Shown piece by piece: positions 9,281 through 17,922 of a stretch of 64,000 bases of DNA; within the stretch, counting starts at the first letter, position 1; each line of letters opens with the position of its first letter. The stretch is from Afipia clevelandensis ATCC 49720 (GTDB taxonomy: Bacteria > Pseudomonadota > Alphaproteobacteria > Rhizobiales > Xanthobacteraceae). Location: assembly GCF_000336555.1 (NCBI RefSeq), contig NZ_KB375281.1, positions 3,150,926-3,214,925 of the forward strand. Direction: 5' to 3'. The notes below the pieces were generated by a model. The model ran no database searches and had not been told where the DNA came from. It was given only the letters and a program-made list of their open reading frames with translations. The position numbers were made by a program, and so were the translations under genes.

Positions 9281-10116
9281 GACTGCGATGCTTTCTGGCG
9301 CTGGCGATCCGCATACAGCTTCATGATGGCCGCGGCAGTTTCTTCAATCGAGCGGCGCGTGACATCCAGCAGTGCCCAGTCGAACTTCGCACTGAGCTTA
9401 CGCGCGAAGGCGACTTCCTCGGTGACGGACTGACGGTCGATGTAGGTGTCTTCACCGGTCTTGCCGATGCCAAGCAAGCGATTCTGCCTCACCTGAATGA
9501 GACGTTCCGGCGTCGCATGAAGGCTGACCACCAGCGGCTTCTTCAATGTTTCAAGCTGATGCGGAATCGGAATTCCCGGCACCAGCGGCACGTTGGCCGT
9601 GCGCACGCCGCGATTGGCGAGATAGATCGAGGTCGGCGTTTTCGAGGTGCGCGAGACACCGACAAGAACCACGTCGGCCTCCTCGAGGCCTTCCACATGC
9701 TGACCGTCGTCATGCATCATGGTGTAGTTCAGCGCGTCGATACGCTTGAAGTATTCGGCATTGAGGGTGTGCTGCGCGCCGACCCGCGGCGAGGTCTCCC
9801 GCCCGAGATAGGCGCGAAACAGCTCCATCACAGGACCGATGATCGAGAGGCTTGGAATGTTAATTTCCCGGCACTTCGCTTCGAGCCGCTCCACGAGATC
9901 CTTCTCAAGCAGCGTGAACAGCACAATGCCCGGCGTCTCCTCGATTTCCGCAAGAACGCGGTCGAGTTGTTTCTGGCTGCGGACCAGCGGATAGACATGC
10001 TCCACCGGCGACACATTGGAATACTGCGCGGCCACCGCGCGCGCCACCGTGATCAGCGTCTCACCCGTCGAATCGGAAATCATATGCAGATGAAAGTAGC
10101 TGCCGGAGGTAGGCAT
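9277..10116 (-). CDS. ppsR: Pyruvate, phosphate dikinase regulatory protein (DUF299, ADP-dependent kinase/phosphorylase)
   Basis: Bifunctional regulator that inactivates PPDK or PEP synthase by ADP-dependent phosphorylation and reactivates it by Pi-dependent dephosphorylation. The 279-residue protein has the family signatures [11 protein letters not shown] near the N-terminus, the P-loop GVSRTSKT (153-160) and the downstream [20 protein letters not shown] and [14 protein letters not shown]. It corresponds to the origin-linked gene called RP001 in Rickettsia prowazekii. It is the first gene of ppsR-maf-coaE-dnaQ and is transcribed away from the gene-free stretch proposed as oriC; two GANTC methylation sites lie within 15 bp upstream of its start codon. 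Confidence 0.95.
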   Translation of the reverse strand: MPTSGSYFHLHMISDSTGETLITVARAVAAQYSNVSPVEHVYPLVRSQKQLDRVLAEIEETPGIVLFTLLEKDLVERLEAKCREINIPSLSIIGPVMELFRAYLGRETSPRVGAQHTLNAEYFKRIDALNYTMMHDDGQHVEGLEEADVVLVGVSRTSKTPTSIYLANRGVRTANVPLVPGIPIPHQLETLKKPLVVSLHATPERLIQVRQNRLLGIGKTGEDTYIDRQSVTEEVAFARKLSAKFDWALLDVTRRSIEETAAAIMKLYADRQRQKASQS

Positions 10117-10230
10117 GGTGATTCGAATCCGTTTCCGCTTAATCCGGCGGCTGTGAAAAGCTGTGAGTCCCTGTGGGCATCGTCACCTCAATCCGGCGGC
10201 GAACAGACCCCCTTGGGATAACCGGCTCTT

Positions 10231-10239
10231 TCATTCACA
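10231..10239. promoter_or_regulatory. DnaA-box-like 9-mer
   Basis: TCATTCACA differs by one base from the consensus TTATNCACA. The plus strand shows the TCATTCACA orientation. It shares its only deviation with the site at 10401-10409. Confidence 0.5.
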
Positions 10240-10400
10240 GCACTGATTTCGGGATGAACATCTGGCTTTCGGCAGAATGGTAGCGGGGTTGTGTGGATTT
10301 GTCTCGGGATAATCCCGCATCTCGGCGCTCAAGCACTTGAACCATCGGCCAATTCCTTGCCGCAGGCGAACGATCCAACAGCGGGCATAAAACCGCCGGG

Positions 10401-10409
10401 TGTGGATGA
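10401..10409. promoter_or_regulatory. DnaA-box-like 9-mer, opposite orientation
   Basis: TGTGGATGA is the reverse complement of TCATCCACA, one mismatch from TTATNCACA. It lies about 50 bp left of the AT-rich block. A weaker two-mismatch site, TGTGGATTT, is at 10292-10300. Confidence 0.5.
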
Positions 10410-10457
10410 GTGCTGGACAAGATCGGGAGAGCGATGCGCGAACGCTAATCACGGTTA

Positions 10458-10500
10458 CACTTAATCAAACCAAGAATCTAAAAAGGATTTTTTAAGAAAG
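10458..10500. other. AT-rich block, possible DNA-unwinding element
   Basis: A run of about 43 bp with several A and T tracts (TTAATCAAACC, then CTAAAAAGGATTTTTTAAGA) is far richer in A+T than the surrounding GC-rich DNA. It includes one GANTC site at 10474-10478. The location beside DnaA-like boxes is what an origin unwinding element would look like. Confidence 0.5.
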
Positions 10501-10656
10501 TCGTGCTTGCGGACAAACCTGTTCTCACGTCATCTACCGATGCTGATCAACACATCGAGCCGTGTCCGGTTCCTGCTATCAGGCGACAATCACCAGCTTT
10601 GAAACATCGAAGGCTTCGCAGCTAAAGAGCTTGGCAATTAAGGTTTGCGATTTCCA

Positions 10657-11079
10657 ATGTACGAATGGATCAAGGCACTGCATGTGATCGCGGTCATCTC
10701 CTGGATGGCCGGCATGCTCTATCTGCCGCGGCTGTTCGTCTATCACTGTGACGCGGAGATCGGCTCAAAGCAGTCCGAGACGTTCAAGGTGATGGAGCGC
10801 CGCCTGCTCAAGGCGATTATCAATCCTGCCATGGCGGTGACCTGGCTGGCCGGTTTGTGGCTCGCCTGGCAGGGCGGCTGGTACGTTTCGGGCTGGTTTC
10901 ACGCCAAATTCCTGCTGGTGCTGATCCTGTCGGGCGTCCATGGCTTTTTCAGCGCGCGGGTACGGGATTTCGCCAATGATGCGAACACCAGAAGCCAAAA
11001 ATTCTATCGCATTATCAATGAAGTACCGACGATTCTGATGATCGGGATCGTCATTCTGGTGATTGTGAAGCCGTTTTAG
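10657..11079 (+). CDS. hemJ: Protoporphyrinogen IX oxidase HemJ
   Basis: Oxidises protoporphyrinogen IX to protoporphyrin IX in heme synthesis; HemJ is the oxygen-independent-looking membrane enzyme used by most alphaproteobacteria. The 140-residue protein has four hydrophobic segments. The start MYEWIKALHVIAVISWMAGM with conserved His and Trp, then YLPRLFVYH, is the HemJ signature and includes the putative heme-ligating His. The ATG at 10657 matches the family; an in-frame TTG at 10645 would add four residues and lacks a well-placed ribosome site. It is the first plus-strand gene to the right of the candidate origin, and rho follows after 267 bp. Confidence 0.93.
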   Translation: MYEWIKALHVIAVISWMAGMLYLPRLFVYHCDAEIGSKQSETFKVMERRLLKAIINPAMAVTWLAGLWLAWQGGWYVSGWFHAKFLLVLILSGVHGFFSARVRDFANDANTRSQKFYRIINEVPTILMIGIVILVIVKPF

Positions 11080-11346
11080 GTCCAAAACGCTGCGATCTCG
11101 CGACAATCGCCTCCTTGCGTGAGACCAGACGATTTTCTATATTCGCGGCATCCCACCCAACGCAGGCGGATGTGGTTGAGTCCCGGTCTCACTGTTGGAC
11201 CGGCCGCCACTTCAGGTTCGAAGCCTCCCGGCACCTTTCTCGCTCAAGACCTGCGGACTTTCGATCGTACCTTTAGTCCGTATGTCGTCAGCAGACTGAA
11301 CCCTCCCCTCCCCTTTCTCCCTTACTTGCTCCACAGGACAACCCCG

Positions 11347-12612
11347 ATGCGGGAAATCAAACTACAAGACCTCAAATCCAAAACTCCGGCGGAGCTTGTC
11401 TCCTTCGCGGAAGAGAACGGGGTCGAAAACGCCAGCACCATGCGCAAGCAGGAGCTGATGTTCGCCATTCTCAAGCAGCTTGCGATCGCGGAAACCGACA
11501 TCATCGGCGAAGGCGTCGTCGAGGTTCTCTCCGATGGCTTCGGCTTCCTGCGCTCGTGGGACGCGAACTATCTGCCAGGGCCCGATGACATTTATGTTTC
11601 GCCTTCGCAGATCCGCCGCTTCGGATTGCGCACCGGCGACACTATCGAAGGTCATATTCGTAGCCCGAAGGAAGGCGAGCGCTACTTCGCCCTACTCAAG
11701 GTCAACACGCTGAATTTCGAGGACCCTGAAAAGTCCAAGCACAAGGTCAATTTCGACAACCTGACGCCGCTGTTTCCCGACGAGCGGTTCAAGCTCGAGA
11801 TCGACGATCCGACCCGCAAGGATTTGTCGCCGCGCGTCATCGACATCGTAGCCCCTATCGGCAAAGGCCAGCGCGCGTTGATCGTCGCGCCGCCGCGCAC
11901 GGGTAAAACCGTGCTGATGCAGAACATCGCCCATTCGATCACGGCCAATCATCCGGAATGCTATCTGATCGTTCTTCTGATCGACGAACGTCCGGAAGAA
12001 GTCACCGACATGCAGCGTTCGGTGAAGGGTGAAGTTGTGTCTTCAACCTTCGACGAACCCGCGGTGCGTCACGTTCAGGTCGCCGAGATGGTGATCGAGA
12101 AGGCCAAGCGTCTGGTCGAACATGGACGCGATGTTGTGATCCTGCTCGATTCGATCACGCGACTTGGCCGCGCCTACAACACCGTCGTGCCGTCATCCGG
12201 CAAGGTGCTGACCGGTGGTGTCGATGCGAACGCCCTGCAGCGTCCGAAGCGTTTCTTCGGCGCCGCGCGCAACATCGAAGAGGGCGGATCGCTGACCATC
12301 ATCGCAACGGCTCTGGTCGATACCGGCAGCCGCATGGATGAAGTGATCTTTGAAGAGTTCAAGGGCACCGGTAACTCCGAACTCATTCTCGACCGCAAGG
12401 TCGCCGACAAACGCACCTTCCCCGCCATCGACATCGCGCGCTCCGGCACGCGCAAGGAAGAGCTCATCACCGATCCGCAGTTGCTCAAGAAGATGTACGT
12501 GCTGCGCCGGATCCTCAATCCGATGGGCTCGATGGATGCGATCGAGTTCCTGCTCGACAAGCTCCGCAACACCAAGAACAACGCCGAGTTCTTCGATTCG
12601 ATGAACACCTGA
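11347..12612 (+). CDS. rho: Transcription termination factor Rho
   Basis: Hexameric RNA-dependent ATPase that terminates transcription. The 421-residue protein has the N-terminal helical and cold-shock-like RNA-binding domain ([24 protein letters not shown] at 64-70, [16 protein letters not shown]). It is followed by the RecA-type ATPase with Walker A APPRTGKT (181-188), the Walker B region [11 protein letters not shown] and the R-loop/Q-loop segment [23 protein letters not shown]. The frame is open upstream to 11119, but homology starts at the ATG at 11347. A 267-bp leader precedes it, long enough for the autogenous control known in other bacteria, though I see no definite attenuator. An intrinsic terminator follows. 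Confidence 0.98.
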   Translation: MREIKLQDLKSKTPAELVSFAEENGVENASTMRKQELMFAILKQLAIAETDIIGEGVVEVLSDGFGFLRSWDANYLPGPDDIYVSPSQIRRFGLRTGDTIEGHIRSPKEGERYFALLKVNTLNFEDPEKSKHKVNFDNLTPLFPDERFKLEIDDPTRKDLSPRVIDIVAPIGKGQRALIVAPPRTGKTVLMQNIAHSITANHPECYLIVLLIDERPEEVTDMQRSVKGEVVSSTFDEPAVRHVQVAEMVIEKAKRLVEHGRDVVILLDSITRLGRAYNTVVPSSGKVLTGGVDANALQRPKRFFGAARNIEEGGSLTIIATALVDTGSRMDEVIFEEFKGTGNSELILDRKVADKRTFPAIDIARSGTRKEELITDPQLLKKMYVLRRILNPMGSMDAIEFLLDKLRNTKNNAEFFDSMNT

Positions 12613-12646
12613 TCTGATCGCCAGATATTCGCGAATCAGCCTTTCA

Positions 12647-12673
12647 ATGCCCGGCCTTCGTGCCGGGCATTTT
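12647..12673 (+). terminator. Intrinsic terminator after rho
   Basis: ATGCCCGGC at 12647-12655 pairs with GCCGGGCAT at 12662-12670 around a six-base loop, followed by a short T run. It stands about 35 bp after the rho stop. Confidence 0.85.
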
Positions 12674-12826
12674 GCTGGGATCAGCGATCAGAAATTGTGC
12701 GCCGCAACATATGTAATATTGCGGGAGTGGCGCAGTATATTGCGATGCAACAACAGCGGATTTTCTGCGGGCAAAGGCAAAGCGGGATTTTCATTGCCTG
12801 CTTTTGCGGTGTTCGCCAAATAGGCG

Positions 12827-14161
12827 ATGCAGTCCTCTGATCAGACCATCTTCGCCCTGTCGTCCGGCCGCGCGCCGTCAGCTATTGCCATTCTTCGCGT
12901 GTCGGGCCCGCAGGCCCGCATGGCTGTCGAGCGGCTGTGCGGAAAACTGCCCTCGCCTCGTTTTGCCCGGTTCACGACGCTCCGTGATCTCGACGGCAGC
13001 GCCATCGACGAATCGGTGACCCTCTGGTTTCCCGGACCGCACAGCGCCACCGGCGAGGACGTCGCCGAATTTCATGTTCATGGCGGACGCGCGGTGATCG
13101 CCGCGATGTTCGATGCGCTCGGCGCAATCGACGGTCTGCGTCCGGCGGAGCCGGGTGAATTCACGCGACGCGCGTTCGAGAACGGCAAGCTCGATCTCAC
13201 CGAAGCCGAAGGGCTCGACGATTTGATTCATGCCGATACGGATCGTCAGCGCCGTCAGGCATTACGGCATCTGAAAGGATTGCTCGGTGCAAAGGCTGAG
13301 ACATGGCGACAACAGATTATCGAAGCGTCTGCGTTGATCGAAGCGGGAATTGATTTCTCCGATGAAGGCGACGTGTCTGAAGAGCTGATCGCACCTGCAT
13401 TGAAAAAGATCGCGGCGCTGAAATCTGAAATCGAAGAAACCCTTTATTTATCGGCGCAAAGTGAACGCCTGCGCGAAGGTCTCACCGTTGCCATCGCCGG
13501 ACCGCCGAATGCCGGCAAGTCGACGCTGCTCAATCGTCTTGCGCGGCGTGAAGCGGCGATCGTGTCGCCGCATGCCGGCACGACACGCGATGTCATCGAA
13601 GTGCATCTTGATCTCGATGGTTATCCGGTGACGGTGATAGACACCGCAGGCGTGCGCGAGACCCATGATCCGGTCGAACAGGAAGGCGTGCGCCGCGCGC
13701 GCGACCGTGCGCGCACATCGGATCTTGTCCTTTGGCTTGTCGATGCAAGTGACAGAGGCGCGACGTTGCCGGAAAATGAAGACGATCACGCGCCGGTCTG
13801 GATTGTGCGCAACAAGGTCGATCTGGCCGGTGATGGGAATGCAAACGCGGCGAGGGCGCAGTTCGATATTTCCGCGTCGCGCGGCGACGGCGTCTCTGAG
13901 CTGATGGCCGCCCTGGTGTCCTACGCCCAGGACTATTTCGGGTCCGGGGAAATGGCGCTGGTGAGCCGGGCGCGGCACCGGACGTTGTTGCGGGAGACGG
14001 TCGAAGCTCTGGACCGGGCAGGGCGCTCGGCCGACAAGGGCGATGAACTGTTGGCCGAAGAGCTACGAATCGCGATTCATTCATTGGGCCGCCTGACGGG
14101 GCGAGTCGACGTCGAGGACATCCTCGATGTGATATTTCGCGAGTTCTGCATCGGGAAGTAG
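12827..14161 (+). CDS. mnmE: tRNA uridine-5-carboxymethylaminomethyl modification GTPase MnmE
   Basis: GTPase that with MnmG installs the cmnm5 or nm5 group on U34 of certain tRNAs. The 444-residue protein has the N-terminal tetrahydrofolate-binding domain ([21 protein letters not shown]), a helical domain, and an inserted G domain with G1 GPPNAGKS (225-232), G2 GTTRD (251-255), G3 DTAG and G4 NKVD. It ends with the conserved FCIGK motif whose Cys is needed for modification. Codons around 13240-13480 are somewhat richer in AT than the rest. Its partner mnmG is next, separated by a gap that carries three parS sites. Confidence 0.97.
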   Translation: MQSSDQTIFALSSGRAPSAIAILRVSGPQARMAVERLCGKLPSPRFARFTTLRDLDGSAIDESVTLWFPGPHSATGEDVAEFHVHGGRAVIAAMFDALGAIDGLRPAEPGEFTRRAFENGKLDLTEAEGLDDLIHADTDRQRRQALRHLKGLLGAKAETWRQQIIEASALIEAGIDFSDEGDVSEELIAPALKKIAALKSEIEETLYLSAQSERLREGLTVAIAGPPNAGKSTLLNRLARREAAIVSPHAGTTRDVIEVHLDLDGYPVTVIDTAGVRETHDPVEQEGVRRARDRARTSDLVLWLVDASDRGATLPENEDDHAPVWIVRNKVDLAGDGNANAARAQFDISASRGDGVSELMAALVSYAQDYFGSGEMALVSRARHRTLLRETVEALDRAGRSADKGDELLAEELRIAIHSLGRLTGRVDVEDILDVIFREFCIGK

Positions 14162-14201
14162 GCCTCTGGCCGACTGTTGGTTCCAGATCGGCCATTGGCC
14201 C

Positions 14202-14217
14202 TGTTTCACGTGAAACG
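14202..14217. promoter_or_regulatory. parS: parS centromere site 1
   Basis: TGTTTCACGTGAAACG matches the 16-bp universal ParB-binding palindrome TGTTTCACGTGAAACA at 15 of 16 positions. It lies in the mnmE-mnmG gap, upstream of parAB. Confidence 0.93.
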
Positions 14218-14229
14218 AGTTTTCTGCGT

Positions 14230-14245
14230 TGTTTCACGTGAAACA
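14230..14245. promoter_or_regulatory. parS: parS centromere site 2
   Basis: A perfect TGTTTCACGTGAAACA palindrome, 12 bp after site 1. ParB loads here as a CTP-dependent clamp. Confidence 0.96.
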
Positions 14246-14265
14246 GCTTCCCAAGATCGCCTCTG

Positions 14266-14281
14266 TGTTTCACGTGAAACA
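14266..14281. promoter_or_regulatory. parS: parS centromere site 3
   Basis: A perfect TGTTTCACGTGAAACA palindrome, 20 bp after site 2 and 55 bp before the mnmG start codon, so bound ParB could also affect mnmG transcription. Confidence 0.96.
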
Positions 14282-14336
14282 GGTCTGAGCGATTTCCGTC
14301 TTTCAGCTTTCGCACCAAAGCGATAGAAGTGCGGCC

Positions 14337-16202
14337 ATGCAGACATTCGATGTCATTGTGATCGGGGGAGGCCACGCCGGCTGCGAAGCTGCGGCGGCGT
14401 CCGCTCGTAGAGGTGCAAAGACAGCGCTGGTGACCCATCAGTTCGCGACCGTCGGCGCCATGTCCTGCAATCCTGCGATCGGGGGCCTTGGAAAGGGTCA
14501 TCTGGTCCGGGAAATCGACGCGCTGGACGGCCTGATGGGCCGGATCGCGGATCGCGGCGGCATCCAGTTCCGGGTTTTGAACCGCCGTAAGGGTCCGGCG
14601 GTGCGCGGTCCCCGCGCCCAGATCGACCGCAAGCTCTATGCGGCGGCGATGCAGGCACAAATTCGGGATACACCGAATCTGACTGTCATCGAGGGCGAGG
14701 CGGACGAGCTTTTGCTTGCCGGCGGCCGTATCAGCGGCGTTCGTCTGGCTGATGGCCAGGAATTCGCCGTTGGCGCTGTGGTTGTGACCACCGGGACCTT
14801 TTTGCGCGGCCTAATCCATCTTGGCGAAAAGAACTGGCCCGCAGGACGGGTCGGGGAGGCTCCCGCCATGGGTCTCTCAAGGTCTTTCGAGCGCGCCGGC
14901 TTTGTGCTCGGCCGGCTTAAGACCGGGACGCCGCCGCGCCTCGATGGTTCGACCATTGACTGGTCCGCAGTCGAAATGCAGCCCGGCGACGACCCGATCG
15001 AGCCGTTTTCGGTGCTGACGGACCGGATTACGACCCCGCAGATCGAATGCGGGATCACCCGGACCACCAACGCGACCCATGAGATCATCCGGGCCAATGT
15101 TCATCGCTCGCCGATGTATTCCGGCCAGATCAAGAGCAGTGGGCCGCGTTATTGCCCCTCCATTGAAGACAAGATCGTCCGCTTCGGTGACCGCGACGGC
15201 CACCAGATCTTTCTGGAGCCGGAAGGGCTCGACGACAGCACGGTTTATCCCAACGGCATCTCCACATCGCTGCCGGAAGAGGTTCAGCAGGCCATTCTGG
15301 CCAGCATCCCGGGCCTCGAGCGGGTGAAAATGGTCCGCCCGGGCTATGCCATCGAGTACGACCACGTTGATCCACGTGAACTGGAGCCGACCCTGCAGAC
15401 CCGGCGGGTGCCGGGGCTTTTCCTGGCCGGACAGATCAACGGCACCACCGGTTATGAAGAGGCGGGTGCTCAGGGGCTGGTCGCCGGACTGAACGCGGCG
15501 ATCCTGGCCGGAGGCGGGGAGCCTGCGGTATTCGACCGGGCCGACGGCTATCTCGGGGTGATGATCGACGATCTGACTTCCCGCGGCATCACCGAGCCCT
15601 ATCGGATGTTTACGTCGCGGGCGGAGTATCGCCTGACCCTGAGGGCCGACAACGCCGACCAACGCCTTACCGATCGCGGTCTTGAACTGGGCTGCGTCGG
15701 CGCGGAGCGGGCAGGGCGGCATGCCACCAAGATGGCTGCGCTGAATGCGGCCAAGTCGCTGGCGAAATCGCTGTCCGTGACCCCCAACGAGGCTGCCAGG
15801 CACGGCATTTCGCTCAACCGGGATGGCCAGCGCCGCTCGGCTTTTGAAATGCTGGCTTATCCGGACATTGAATGGACCAATCTCGTTTCGATCTGGCCGC
15901 AGCTTGGCGGGATTGACCCGAAGATCGCGGTCCATCTGGAAATCGACGCCAAATACGACGTCTATCTGGAGCGGCAGGCCGCCGACGTTCAAGCCTTCCG
16001 CCGCGACGAGAATCTCGTCATCACCGATGTCGACTATCAGGCAGTGCCCGGCCTCTCCAATGAAGCCCGGCAGAAGCTTGAGACGGTGCGGCCTCGAACC
16101 ATCGGACAGGCTGGCCGGATCGAGGCCATGACGCCGGCGGCGCTGGCGATCCTGGCGGCCTATCTGCGCCGCGAGGCCCGCCGCTCCTCCGCTTCGGCCT
16201 GA
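14337..16202 (+). CDS. mnmG: tRNA uridine-5-carboxymethylaminomethyl modification enzyme MnmG (GidA)
   Basis: FAD- and NADH-dependent partner of MnmE in wobble-uridine modification. The 621-residue protein starts with the Rossmann FAD motif [16 protein letters not shown] (about 7-21) and has [32 protein letters not shown], the [11 protein letters not shown] signature and the C-terminal tRNA-binding domain with [16 protein letters not shown] and [12 protein letters not shown]. Length and motifs are typical. The only separation from rsmG is 2 bp, so the two are cotranscribed. The upstream gap holds parS sites 1-3. Confidence 0.98.
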   Translation: MQTFDVIVIGGGHAGCEAAAASARRGAKTALVTHQFATVGAMSCNPAIGGLGKGHLVREIDALDGLMGRIADRGGIQFRVLNRRKGPAVRGPRAQIDRKLYAAAMQAQIRDTPNLTVIEGEADELLLAGGRISGVRLADGQEFAVGAVVVTTGTFLRGLIHLGEKNWPAGRVGEAPAMGLSRSFERAGFVLGRLKTGTPPRLDGSTIDWSAVEMQPGDDPIEPFSVLTDRITTPQIECGITRTTNATHEIIRANVHRSPMYSGQIKSSGPRYCPSIEDKIVRFGDRDGHQIFLEPEGLDDSTVYPNGISTSLPEEVQQAILASIPGLERVKMVRPGYAIEYDHVDPRELEPTLQTRRVPGLFLAGQINGTTGYEEAGAQGLVAGLNAAILAGGGEPAVFDRADGYLGVMIDDLTSRGITEPYRMFTSRAEYRLTLRADNADQRLTDRGLELGCVGAERAGRHATKMAALNAAKSLAKSLSVTPNEAARHGISLNRDGQRRSAFEMLAYPDIEWTNLVSIWPQLGGIDPKIAVHLEIDAKYDVYLERQAADVQAFRRDENLVITDVDYQAVPGLSNEARQKLETVRPRTIGQAGRIEAMTPAALAILAAYLRREARRSSASA

Positions 16203-16204
16203 TC

Positions 16205-16861
16205 ATGGCCAAGCCAGCTCCGGTTTCCATCTCCGCTTTCGACAAGGCGGCTGCGCTGAAGCTCACTCCTGTTTCACGTGAAACAGAGGCCCGGCTGGAT
16301 CGCTACGTGGATTTGCTCGTAGCGTGGCAGGCCAAGACCAATCTGATCGCGCCCTCGACCCTGCCGCAGCTCTGGACCCGGCATATTTCCGATTCGCTGC
16401 AGCTTCTGGATCTCGCGCCCAACGCCCGGCGGTGGCTCGACTTCGGCAGCGGGGGCGGATTTCCCGGCGTGGTGCTGGCCTGCGCCATGGCGGAGCATCC
16501 GGGGGCGAGCGTTCAGCTTGTGGAGCGGATCGCCAAGAAGGCCGCGTTCCTGCGCGAGGCTCTGCGCGTGACCGGCGCGCTGGGCTCCGTTGTCCTCGCT
16601 GACATCGGGGATTATGTGGATAGCCTGTCAGAGCCGGTCGATTGCGTCACAGCGCGTGCGGTCGCTCCTCTACATATGTTGCTGGGTTTCGCGGCGCCTC
16701 TGGTGCAGCGGGGCGCCAAAGCCTTGTTCCTGAAGGGACAAGATGTAGAGGCTGAATTGACGGAAGCTACTAAATACTGGAATATAGAGCCTCTTCTTCA
16801 TCCCAGCCGCACCGGCGGACACGGCTGGATCGTCGAACTCAATAAAATTGAGCGGCGATAA
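16205..16861 (+). CDS. rsmG: 16S rRNA (guanine-527-N7)-methyltransferase RsmG (GidB)
   Basis: Methylates N7 of G527 in 16S rRNA using S-adenosylmethionine; loss gives low-level streptomycin resistance. The 218-residue protein has the signature TEARLDRYVDLLVAWQAKTN, the SAM site WLDFGSGGGFPGVVLACA and the catalytic-region segment VTARAVAPLHMLLGFAAPL. A perfect parS site lies inside the reading frame at 16270-16285 and is translated as PVSRET, so codon choice there is constrained by ParB binding. It follows mnmG by 2 bp; parA begins within or just after its end. Confidence 0.97.
   Translation: MAKPAPVSISAFDKAAALKLTPVSRETEARLDRYVDLLVAWQAKTNLIAPSTLPQLWTRHISDSLQLLDLAPNARRWLDFGSGGGFPGVVLACAMAEHPGASVQLVERIAKKAAFLREALRVTGALGSVVLADIGDYVDSLSEPVDCVTARAVAPLHMLLGFAAPLVQRGAKALFLKGQDVEAELTEATKYWNIEPLLHPSRTGGHGWIVELNKIERR
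16270..16285. promoter_or_regulatory. parS: parS centromere site 4, inside rsmG
   Basis: A perfect TGTTTCACGTGAAACA palindrome inside the rsmG coding sequence, about 2 kb right of sites 1-3 and 0.6 kb before parA. Intragenic parS sites in this gene family are known in several bacteria. Confidence 0.96.
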
Positions 16862-16880
16862 CCGTCCGCAGCAGCAAGGC

Positions 16881-17750
16881 ATGGCCAGGCACATGGTTGG
16901 CATCGACGGAATTTTTCAGGACGACAACAGCGCTGCGGCAGCCAAGCCGGGTCACCCCCGGATTCTGGCGCTGGCGAACCAGAAGGGCGGCGTCGGCAAG
17001 ACCACGACCGCCATCAATCTCGGAACGGCGCTGGCCGCCATCGGCGAGCGGGTGCTGATCGTCGATCTCGATCCGCAGGGCAACGCCTCGACCGGCCTTG
17101 GCATCGACCGCCGCAACCGTAACTGCTCGACCTATGACGTGCTGATCGGCGAAGCCAAGCTGCGCGAAGCCATCATTCCGACCGCGGTGCCTCGCCTGCA
17201 CATCGCGCCGTCGACCATGGACCTGTCGGGCCTCGAGCTTGAGCTCGGCACCACGCGCGACCGTGCGTTTCGTCTGCGCGATGCGATTGCCGATCTGAAC
17301 GTCAATGTCGAGCCAGACACCGATTACACCTATGTGCTGGTCGATTGTCCGCCGTCGCTTAATCTCATCACCGTGAACGCCATGGCGGCGTCACACGCGA
17401 TTCTGGTGCCGCTGCAGTGTGAGTTCTTCGCGCTCGAAGGCCTGTCGCAATTGCTGCAGACGGTAGAGCAGGTGCGTTCGACGCTGAATCCGACGCTGTC
17501 GATTCACGGCATAGTGCTGACCATGTTCGACTCGCGCAACAACCTGTCGAACCAGGTCGTCGCCGACGTGCGCCAGTTCATGGGCAGCAAGGTCTACAAC
17601 ACCATGATCCCGCGCAACGTGCGCATCTCCGAAGCGCCGTCCTACGGCAAGCCGGTGCTGGTCTACGATCTCAAATGCGTCGGCAGCGATGCGTATCTCA
17701 AACTCGCGACCGAAGTGATTCAGCGCGAGCGTGAACTGCGCTCGCATTAA
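16881..17750 (+). CDS. parA: Chromosome partitioning ATPase ParA
   Basis: Walker-type ATPase that binds DNA non-specifically and pulls ParB-parS complexes toward the pole. From the ATG at 16881 the protein has 289 residues, with the deviant Walker A KGGVGKTT at 35-42, LIVDLDPQGNASTGLGI (A'), DYTYVLVDCPPSLNLIT (Walker B) and the DNA-binding MIPRNVRISEAPSYGKP. The frame is open to a TTG at 16848 inside rsmG; neither start has an ideal ribosome site, so the exact N-terminus is uncertain. parB is the natural partner but is separated by 172 bp carrying a palindromic repeat. Confidence 0.96.
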   Translation: MARHMVGIDGIFQDDNSAAAAKPGHPRILALANQKGGVGKTTTAINLGTALAAIGERVLIVDLDPQGNASTGLGIDRRNRNCSTYDVLIGEAKLREAIIPTAVPRLHIAPSTMDLSGLELELGTTRDRAFRLRDAIADLNVNVEPDTDYTYVLVDCPPSLNLITVNAMAASHAILVPLQCEFFALEGLSQLLQTVEQVRSTLNPTLSIHGIVLTMFDSRNNLSNQVVADVRQFMGSKVYNTMIPRNVRISEAPSYGKPVLVYDLKCVGSDAYLKLATEVIQRERELRSH

Positions 17751-17760
17751 GTTTTTCGCC

Positions 17761-17838
17761 GTCATTGCAAGTGCAGTGAAGCAATCCATTCTTGAACGAA
17801 AACTGGATTGCTTCGTCGCTAACGCTCCTCGCAATGAC
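17761..17838. repeat. Palindromic dispersed repeat (family R1), between parA and parB
   Basis: A 78-bp element with inverted ends GTCATTGC and GCAATGAC and a central GAAGCAATCCA/TGGATTGCTTC pairing. It begins 10 bp after the parA stop and could act as a terminator or RNA-stability element. Other copies: 25742, 40961, 49621 (short), 55285 and 61618. Confidence 0.87.
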
Positions 17839-17922
17839 AGATAAAGATGGTCCTCGGGTCGTCGTCTCTGGGTTGATTTGATCTAGTTTGGAGTGCGTGG
17901 GTTGGGTGCAAGGGAAGCGGCT

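Larger units (their letters stand above)
10117..10656. other. Candidate chromosomal replication origin (oriC) region
   Basis: This 540-bp gene-free stretch lies between divergent ppsR and hemJ, between the secB-dnaQ-coaE-maf-ppsR block and the rho-mnmE-mnmG-rsmG-parAB block. That is the position of the mapped origins of Caulobacter and Rickettsia relative to the same genes (there beside hemE, which is absent here). It contains one-mismatch DnaA-box-like 9-mers at 10231 and 10401, a weaker one at 10292-10300, three GANTC sites (10120-10124, 10125-10129, 10474-10478) and an AT-rich block at 10458-10500 suited to duplex opening. I see no full CtrA site (TTAA-N7-TTAA). Assignment is by synteny and motifs only. 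Confidence 0.68.

Noticed and set aside
10114-10135. GATTCGAATCC near the ppsR start looked like a tRNA T-arm
   Set aside because: No acceptor, D or anticodon arms can be drawn around it; it is better explained as two adjacent GANTC sites forming a palindrome.
13240-13480. Local drop of GC content in mnmE (about 50%)
   Set aside because: The change is gradual and modest compared with the abrupt step in leuS, so I do not claim recombination.
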